From Gammaproteobacteria bacterium (GTDB lineage Bacteria > Pseudomonadota > Gammaproteobacteria > Legionellales > Legionellaceae), in contig JAHZKF010000041.1 of assembly GCA_022600575.1 (NCBI GenBank), positions 1-51,723 of the forward strand: DNA of 51,723 nt, written 5' to 3'. This document shows, piece by piece, positions 46,159-51,723 of the stretch; positions within the stretch are counted from its first letter, which is position 1, and each line of letters begins with the position of its first letter. Under the pieces are notes generated by a model. That model searched no databases. It saw nothing but the letters and a program-made list of their open reading frames with translations, and had not been told where the DNA came from. Position numbers and translations under genes: made by a program.

Positions 46159-46779
46159 ATGACGATATCAATTTTGAATTATGGGCTAGGTAATATTTCG
46201 TCTATTACAAATATGATTCAAAAAGCGGGTGGGCGTGCAAGCCTGTGCAATAAGCCAAGTGATTTATTGAACGCGGAAAAAATTATTTTGCCTGGTGTTG
46301 GCGCTTTTGATTATGGAATGCAGCGTTTAAATGATGAAGCTTGGATAGACACACTTAATTTTATGGTAATGGAAAGAAAAACGCCAATATTAGGTATTTG
46401 CTTGGGGATGCAGTTAATGTGTTTATCGAGCGAAGAAGGTTTGTTGCCAGGGTTGAGTTGGATCAACGCTAAGGTCAAGCGGTTTAAATCACCCCAAATA
46501 GATGGTTATAAAGTTCCGCATATGGGATGGAACATTGCAAAGATGGCTCAAGAAAACGCATTATTTCAAGACAATGGATTAGAGCAACGCTTTTATTTTG
46601 TACACTCTTTTTATGTTGATTGTTATGAGCCGCAAGATATTGTTTTACAAACTTATCATGGAAATGAATTTGTTTCAGGATTCCAAAAAGATAATATATT
46701 TGGAGTACAATTTCATCCGGAAAAAAGTCATCGTTTTGGACTTTCATTAATGAAAAATTTTATTGAGTACGCATGTTAA
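46159..46779 (+). CDS. HisH-like glutamine amidotransferase for sugar amidination
   Basis: The 206-residue class I glutaminase has the Cys nucleophile in GICLGMQLM and the His-Glu pair in VQFHPEKSH. It is a HisH paralogue, but its neighbours are a HisF paralogue and a WbpG-type amidotransferase rather than other his genes. The expected role is to release ammonia from glutamine for the amidotransferase. It overlaps the hisF-like gene by seven bases. Confidence 0.85.
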   Translation: MTISILNYGLGNISSITNMIQKAGGRASLCNKPSDLLNAEKIILPGVGAFDYGMQRLNDEAWIDTLNFMVMERKTPILGICLGMQLMCLSSEEGLLPGLSWINAKVKRFKSPQIDGYKVPHMGWNIAKMAQENALFQDNGLEQRFYFVHSFYVDCYEPQDIVLQTYHGNEFVSGFQKDNIFGVQFHPEKSHRFGLSLMKNFIEYAC

Positions 46780-47528
46780 AGCATCGAGTTATCCCTTGTT
46801 TATTATTAAAGAATGATGGTTTGGTTAAAACCAAGAAATTCACGCAACCTAAGTATGTGGGTGATCCAATTAATGCAATTCGTATCTTTAATGACAAGGA
46901 GGTTGATGAATTAATTTTCTTGGATATTGATGCGAGTAAAAAAGGATCTGAACCAAACTTTAAGCTAATTGAGCAGATTGCAGGCGAATGTTTTATGCCT
47001 TTGTGCTATGGTGGAGGAATTCGTACTGTTGCGCAAGCACAGCGATTATTTTCAATGGGTGTTGAAAAAGTTTGTTTACAAGCAGCAGCCTTTGATGATT
47101 TATCCATTATCAACTCAATTGCTAATAGATTTGGTACTCAAAGTGTTTTAGTTTCAGTTGACCTCAAGAAAAACTGGCTTGGAAAGCACCGATTATATCA
47201 TGCTTCCAGCGGGAAATGTCTGGCAGAAGACTGGATGAGCTTTGTTGAGCGAGCAGTGAAAGCAGGTGCTGGAGAAATTGTTATTAACTCAGTTGATAAT
47301 GATGGTACAATGCGGGGAATGGATTTGGAGAGTATTACAAAAATTTGTCAAAAAGTATCAGTACCAGTAATAGCGATGGGGGGAGTGGGTAGCTTACAGG
47401 ATATCAAGCTTGCAGTAGAAGCCGGGGCAAGCGCAGTTGCTGCAGGTAGCTATTTTGTGTTTCATGGGACGCATCGTGCTGTTTTAATAACCTACCCCAA
47501 CTACAATGAATTAGAAAATCTTTTTTAG
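46773..47528 (+). CDS. HisF-like cyclase paralogue for sugar amidination
   Basis: This is a 251-residue TIM barrel with LxFLDIDASK, CYGGGIRT, SVDLKK and MGGVGSLQDI. The canonical catalytic Asp in the first strand (CLDV in HisF) is Leu here (VIPCLLLKND), while the second Asp in SVDLKK is kept. Histidine biosynthetic cyclase activity is therefore unlikely. The protein probably channels ammonia from HisH to the WbpG-type enzyme, as in WbpG-HisH2-HisF2 systems. Confidence 0.85.
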   Translation: MLKHRVIPCLLLKNDGLVKTKKFTQPKYVGDPINAIRIFNDKEVDELIFLDIDASKKGSEPNFKLIEQIAGECFMPLCYGGGIRTVAQAQRLFSMGVEKVCLQAAAFDDLSIINSIANRFGTQSVLVSVDLKKNWLGKHRLYHASSGKCLAEDWMSFVERAVKAGAGEIVINSVDNDGTMRGMDLESITKICQKVSVPVIAMGGVGSLQDIKLAVEAGASAVAAGSYFVFHGTHRAVLITYPNYNELENLF

Positions 47529-47536
47529 GATGAAAA

Positions 47537-48661
47537 ATGATCGTAACTGCTGAGCAAACTTGTACTCGTTGCCTTATGGATACAACGGCCGAAGAAATTA
47601 AATTTGATGAGAAAGGGGTGTGTAATTTCTGCACTACTTTCTTGGATTATGCTGCACCTATATTGAAACAAGATGCGACTCAGCGTCAAAAAAACTTAGA
47701 GACTTTAGTTGCCCGAATAAAAAAAATGGGGGCTGGAAAAGCCTACGATTGTATTGTTGGTGTATCTGGTGGCGTTGATAGTTCATGGGTGCTTGTGCAA
47801 GCTGTGAAATTAGGCCTGCGGCCTCTAGCTGTTCATATGGATAATGGATGGAATTCAGAACTTGCACAAAATAACATTGCCAATTTAGTTCGTCATTTAG
47901 GTGTTGATCTTTATACCCATGTTATTGAATGGAATGAGTACCGAAACTTAATGCAAGCTTTTTTTGATGCAAATGTGATTGATGTAGAAGTGCTTTATGA
48001 TAATGCCATGTTGGCGGTCAATTATAACTTGGCTTTAAAACATGGTGTTAAGTTTATTCTTTCTGGGTGTAATCAGTCTAGTGAAGGGATGAGCATACCT
48101 AAAAATTGGAATTGGTTTAAGCTCGATAAAAAGAATATTAAATCTATTGCCAAACAAAACAGGGTTCGACTGAAAACGTTTCCGGCAATTGGAACGCTAG
48201 GATATATTTATGCAAACCTTATCAGAAAGATAAATTGGTTATCATTTCTAGATTACTTTGAATACAATAAAATAGAAGTTATGGCGACGCTTCAAAAAGA
48301 ATATGGCTACAAGCCTTACCCATATAAGCATTACGAGTCTATTTTTACGCGCTTTTATCAAGGGCATATTTTGCCGAAGAAATTTAATGTTGATAAACGC
48401 AAACTCCATTTAGGAACATTGGTTGCAACAGGACAAATGAATCGTGAAGATGCTGTTCGAGATTTAGAAAAAATTCCTTATGCTTCTGAACAAGCATTAG
48501 AAGATGATATACAGTATTTTTTGAAAAAAATGGGTTGGACATTAGAGGATTTAAATACATACTTGAATCAACCTGGAAAGTCTCATTTGACCTATGGCTC
48601 CGAAGAACGATTTTATAATTTGTGTTTCACAATATATAAAAAGTTTATTAAGCGAGAATAG
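47537..48661 (+). CDS. N-acetyl sugar amidotransferase (WbpG/PtmG type)
   Basis: The 374-residue protein has a four-Cys zinc site (CTRCLMDTT and CNFC) and an N-type ATP pyrophosphatase motif SGGVDSS near residue 79. WbpG in Pseudomonas and PtmG in Campylobacter convert an acetamido group on a sugar to acetamidino, with ammonia from the HisH/HisF pair. The same three-gene set here predicts an amidinated sugar in the surface polysaccharide. Sugar identity is unknown. Confidence 0.9.
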   Translation: MIVTAEQTCTRCLMDTTAEEIKFDEKGVCNFCTTFLDYAAPILKQDATQRQKNLETLVARIKKMGAGKAYDCIVGVSGGVDSSWVLVQAVKLGLRPLAVHMDNGWNSELAQNNIANLVRHLGVDLYTHVIEWNEYRNLMQAFFDANVIDVEVLYDNAMLAVNYNLALKHGVKFILSGCNQSSEGMSIPKNWNWFKLDKKNIKSIAKQNRVRLKTFPAIGTLGYIYANLIRKINWLSFLDYFEYNKIEVMATLQKEYGYKPYPYKHYESIFTRFYQGHILPKKFNVDKRKLHLGTLVATGQMNREDAVRDLEKIPYASEQALEDDIQYFLKKMGWTLEDLNTYLNQPGKSHLTYGSEERFYNLCFTIYKKFIKRE

Positions 48662-48718
48662 AGAGGTAGATTCTTAGTGGCTTTTATCGATGGATGTATT
48701 GATATCTAAAGGACATGT

Positions 48719-49825
48719 ATGAGGGTTCTTTTTTATTACCCAGGCATCATTGGAGATAAACTATCTGGCAGCTCGCTGCGCCCGATGAAAATGCTCGAAG
48801 CCTTTAAAAACTCAGATGTAGATCTTGATGTGATTGAAGGAAAGTACTCAGATAGAAAACGCAAAATTAAGTCTATCAAGCGAGAGATTTTATCGGGGAA
48901 AAAACAGATTGATCTTCTTTATTTTGAGAGTTTATCTAGCCCTTTTTTTCATACGTACCGCCATTTTGCAGGCACGACACTTCCTTTCCTTATTTTGATT
49001 GACGTTCTTTTTCTTGTTTTTTGTGTGAGGAAAAAAATTAAAGTTGTCTATTATTTTCGGGATATACATTGGGACTTTAGTGAGTCTTTCGGCGAGGGGG
49101 ATATTAGTAAGGCGAAGCTATCTTTTTTGCGATTGTTAGGACGATTGGAATTGTTTTTGATGAAGAAGGTCGCTAACAAGATTTACGTTCCTAATGGGCC
49201 ATTTGCCCATTATATTAAAGCGAAATTTAAGGTGAGTGCTTATCCCTTGCCGCCAGGTTCGGATCTTGAATTGACTCGTGTCTCTAATGGACCTGTATTG
49301 AAATTTACATTTGTCGGAGGGTGTGGGTCTCTTTATGATCCTGCTTTGGTGTTTCAAGTCTTTTCAGAGTTTGAAGAAGGAAAAATATTTTTGGAGTATT
49401 GTACGCGTGCTGATGAATGGATAATGAATAAGTATAAGTATCCTAACTTAAATCTTAACAATCTTATGATTACTCATAAATCAGGGGAACAATTACACGA
49501 GTTATATGAAAATGCTGACGTTGCTTTATACCTCATGCCTCCAAGCAAATATATTCAAATTTCAATGGGGGTAAAGTCTGCTGAATACATTATGGCTGGT
49601 AAGCCAATTATTGCCTACGAAGGCACGCCAGTGGCAATGACCATCAAAAAATATGATATTGGTTGGGTTATTCCTTATGAAAAGGCAGCATTAAAGAACT
49701 TACTTGATAAGCTATTAATCAATAGAAATGAGATTATCTCAAAAAGAGATAATTTAATAAAAAACAGACATCATTTTACTTGGGGTAATGTGGTAAAAAA
49801 CGTTCTTGAGTTTGATGCAAGCTAA
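48719..49825 (+). CDS. Glycosyltransferase, GT-B fold (GT4-like)
   Basis: The 368-residue protein begins MRVLFYYPGIIGDKLSGSSL with a Rossmann start, has YFRDIHWDFSES and PNGPFAHYIKAKF, and a C-terminal half with FVGGCG, YENADVALYLMP, and SAEYIMAGKPIIAYEG, the position of the EX7E-type motif. Family similarity is weaker than that of the earlier enzyme. One internal segment (about residues 80-100) is hydrophobic, suggesting membrane contact. It precedes the flippase by 23 bases. Confidence 0.75.
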   Translation: MRVLFYYPGIIGDKLSGSSLRPMKMLEAFKNSDVDLDVIEGKYSDRKRKIKSIKREILSGKKQIDLLYFESLSSPFFHTYRHFAGTTLPFLILIDVLFLVFCVRKKIKVVYYFRDIHWDFSESFGEGDISKAKLSFLRLLGRLELFLMKKVANKIYVPNGPFAHYIKAKFKVSAYPLPPGSDLELTRVSNGPVLKFTFVGGCGSLYDPALVFQVFSEFEEGKIFLEYCTRADEWIMNKYKYPNLNLNNLMITHKSGEQLHELYENADVALYLMPPSKYIQISMGVKSAEYIMAGKPIIAYEGTPVAMTIKKYDIGWVIPYEKAALKNLLDKLLINRNEIISKRDNLIKNRHHFTWGNVVKNVLEFDAS

Positions 49826-49848
49826 CTTTTTAAAAGGATTTATGAGCA

Positions 49849-51669
49849 ATGTTGACCTTTCTTAAACGACTATTTATTTCTTTGTCGCCAAAGCAACGTA
49901 AACGTTTTTTTTTCGTGCAAATTTTAGTGGTTTTTATGGCCTTTGTTGAAATGATTTCTGTTGCATCAATGGCGCCATTTATGGTGGTTCTGAGCAATCC
50001 TTCTCTCTTAGAAAATGGGAATAGCATTTTTGGGAAAATATATATGATGTATGGTGCTCCCCCAGTAGAAGTTTTCCTTCTATGGTTAGGTGTGACTGTA
50101 TTTTTTCTTATAGTAGGTAGTGAAATTTTATTAATACTTATCAATAAGCAACTGACTTTGTTTTCAACCCGATTAGGTGGTGATATTGCAAACAGGCTTT
50201 ATGAATATTATATGCAAAAAAACTGGTTGTTTCATGCCTCAGTCAATAGCGCAGTGCTTATTGAGCGAATTTCGACTGAAGCACCTCGTGTTAGTGCTTT
50301 TATATTTACGCCTTTGCTGCAAATGAATTCAAAAATCATATTTGCTGTTTTTATGTGCACAGCGCTTTTTATTTATAATTTTAAAATTGCATGTACAGGG
50401 TTCGTTATTTTTTTAGTGTCTTATTTAGTGCTTTACCGCGTAACACACAAGCTTTTATCTAAAGCAGGACAAACTGTTTCTGAAGTGATGAGGGCAAGAT
50501 TTAAATTGATGGCAGAAGGTTTTGGTGGAATAAAAGACATATTGTTACTAGGACGAAAAAAAGATTTTGTTAATAGCTTCGAGACAACCAGTAAAAAATT
50601 TGCACAAGCTCAGGCAACAAGTACAATGATAGCAATCAATTCGCGTTACATCATGGAAAGTATTGTTTTTGGCAGTATTATTCTTTTAGCTTTATTCGTT
50701 TTTGTTAGCCAAGGCAGTAATTTAAGTACAATATTACCCATTCTTTCGATGTATGCACTTGCAGCCTTAAAGTTGCTGCCTGCTTTTCAAACAATTTATA
50801 ATTCTATTGCACAAATAACAGAGGGGAAACATGCTTTTAAAGCAATAGAGCAGGATTTGAAAGCTGCTAATTTTCAACAACAGGGTTTAGCAGATAAATC
50901 TCAGGTTATGAGCCATCCAAAATCTTGCCAAATGCAAGTGACTGATGCGATTCAGTTAAAAAATATCTGCTTTACATACTCAGGTAAGCAGCAACCAGCA
51001 TTAAATCAGCTGGCTATCAATATTCCTGCAAAAAGTGTTGTCGCATTGGTTGGTGCAACAGGTTCAGGAAAATCAACAGCTATCGATATTTTACTTGGTT
51101 TGATCCAGCCTACTAACGGAACATTATCAATTGATGGAAAGCCATTATTACCTTCTCAAATGCGCTCTTGGCAAAATACAATCGGTTTTGTTCCACAGAG
51201 TATTTTTTTAGCAGATGCAAGCATTGCTGAAAACGTTGCTTTTGGATTGCCTGCTGCCGAAATAGATAGAGAGAAAGTAGAGAATGCCATTCGCTTAGCT
51301 AACCTTGATAAGTTTGTTGCGGAACTACCGGACGCTTTAGAAACAAGAGTTGGTGAGCGTGGTGTACAATTATCTGGTGGTCAACGCCAGCGTATCGGTA
51401 TTGCACGAGCACTTTATGAAGATCCGGAAGTGTTAATTTTGGATGAAGCAACCAGCGCACTTGATGGTATTACTGAGTCATTAATTATGGATGCAATTAG
51501 AGATTTTACAGGGAAAAAAACGATTATTATGGTTGCTCATCGTTTAGCAACTGTAAAAAAATGTGACATTATATATCTTTTAGAGAAAGGCCAAGTTGTT
51601 GCGGAAGGCACTTATGATGAACTTGTTGTAAGAAATAAGCAGTTTTATGCGATGGCAGCTCACACTTGA
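49849..51669 (+). CDS. ABC transporter, PglK/MsbA-like lipid-linked glycan flippase
   Basis: The 606-residue half-transporter has six membrane segments and a C-terminal ATPase with Walker A GATGSGKST, Q-loop FVPQSIFLAD, signature LSGGQRQRIGIARAL, and Walker B LILDEATSALD. The N-terminal layout resembles PglK, which flips lipid-linked oligosaccharide in Campylobacter. No Wzx flippase is visible, so this may fill that role. AAAGGA precedes the ATG. Confidence 0.85.
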   Translation: MLTFLKRLFISLSPKQRKRFFFVQILVVFMAFVEMISVASMAPFMVVLSNPSLLENGNSIFGKIYMMYGAPPVEVFLLWLGVTVFFLIVGSEILLILINKQLTLFSTRLGGDIANRLYEYYMQKNWLFHASVNSAVLIERISTEAPRVSAFIFTPLLQMNSKIIFAVFMCTALFIYNFKIACTGFVIFLVSYLVLYRVTHKLLSKAGQTVSEVMRARFKLMAEGFGGIKDILLLGRKKDFVNSFETTSKKFAQAQATSTMIAINSRYIMESIVFGSIILLALFVFVSQGSNLSTILPILSMYALAALKLLPAFQTIYNSIAQITEGKHAFKAIEQDLKAANFQQQGLADKSQVMSHPKSCQMQVTDAIQLKNICFTYSGKQQPALNQLAINIPAKSVVALVGATGSGKSTAIDILLGLIQPTNGTLSIDGKPLLPSQMRSWQNTIGFVPQSIFLADASIAENVAFGLPAAEIDREKVENAIRLANLDKFVAELPDALETRVGERGVQLSGGQRQRIGIARALYEDPEVLILDEATSALDGITESLIMDAIRDFTGKKTIIMVAHRLATVKKCDIIYLLEKGQVVAEGTYDELVVRNKQFYAMAAHT

Positions 51670-51723
51670 GTGGCATATGTGAAGCATCATTAGAAGAGTA
51701 TATTTATATTGTCTAACTTACTG

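Overview
The window looks like chromosomal DNA of an AT-rich gammaproteobacterium, most likely a Legionella-like member of the Legionellales. This is inferred from gene content: an ankyrin-repeat protein and other effector-like hypotheticals, a C1-type repressor beside a lone conjugation gene, an aa3 oxidase operon, feoABC with a Fur-type box, and PrlC, Psd, Eno and PanBC homologues of gammaproteobacterial type. No 16S gene or Dot/Icm gene is present, so the placement is not proven. There is no CRISPR array, rRNA or intact insertion sequence.

Layout. 1-6.2 kb is an accessory patch. It holds a VUT/YhhQ transporter, a LexA-like repressor with two matching operators, an orphan TraE-type conjugation protein, a CAT-fold acyltransferase with an altered active-site motif, and an ankyrin-repeat gene. 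The ankyrin gene is bracketed by a real tRNA-Asn gene and a decayed 3' copy of it, the pattern left by tRNA-targeted integration. 6.2-12.2 kb carries an aspartate aminotransferase, uvrB, a PMT-like methyltransferase, a RelE/HigB-type toxin-antitoxin pair, a short-chain dehydrogenase and a VirK-like secreted protein. 12.2-18.4 kb is a cytochrome c oxidase operon read leftward: Rieske protein, tetraheme cytochrome c, CoxB (with its own cytochrome c domain), CoxA, the Cox11 assembly factor and CoxC.

18.6-25 kb has a GIN-domain lipoprotein, two alpha/beta hydrolases, a 50-residue lipoprotein, a cold-shock protein, glutathione peroxidase and oligopeptidase A. 25-31 kb reads rightward: psd, eno, dsbB, tgt, tsaC and an amino-acid permease, tightly packed or overlapping up to tsaC. 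31-34.4 kb reads leftward: panB, panC, a broken gene with HAD-phosphatase-like motifs (in-frame TAA at codon 9) and an unknown protein. 34.4-38.7 kb holds an alpha/beta hydrolase, zapE and the feoABC ferrous-iron operon with a Fur-like box.

38.75-51.7 kb is a surface-polysaccharide locus that runs off the end: an acyltransferase-3/SGNH O-acetylase on the minus strand, then Wzb-, Wza- and Wzc-like export proteins, two glycosyltransferases, a HisH/HisF/WbpG set predicted to put an acetamidino group on a sugar, and a PglK-like ABC flippase. The genes suggest a tyrosine-kinase-controlled capsule or O-antigen carrying an amidinated, possibly O-acetylated sugar.

The most interesting items are the tRNA-Asn-bounded ankyrin island, the HAD-like gene with its early stop, the operator pair controlling an orphan conjugation gene, and the amidinated-glycan module whose HisF paralogue has lost a catalytic aspartate.
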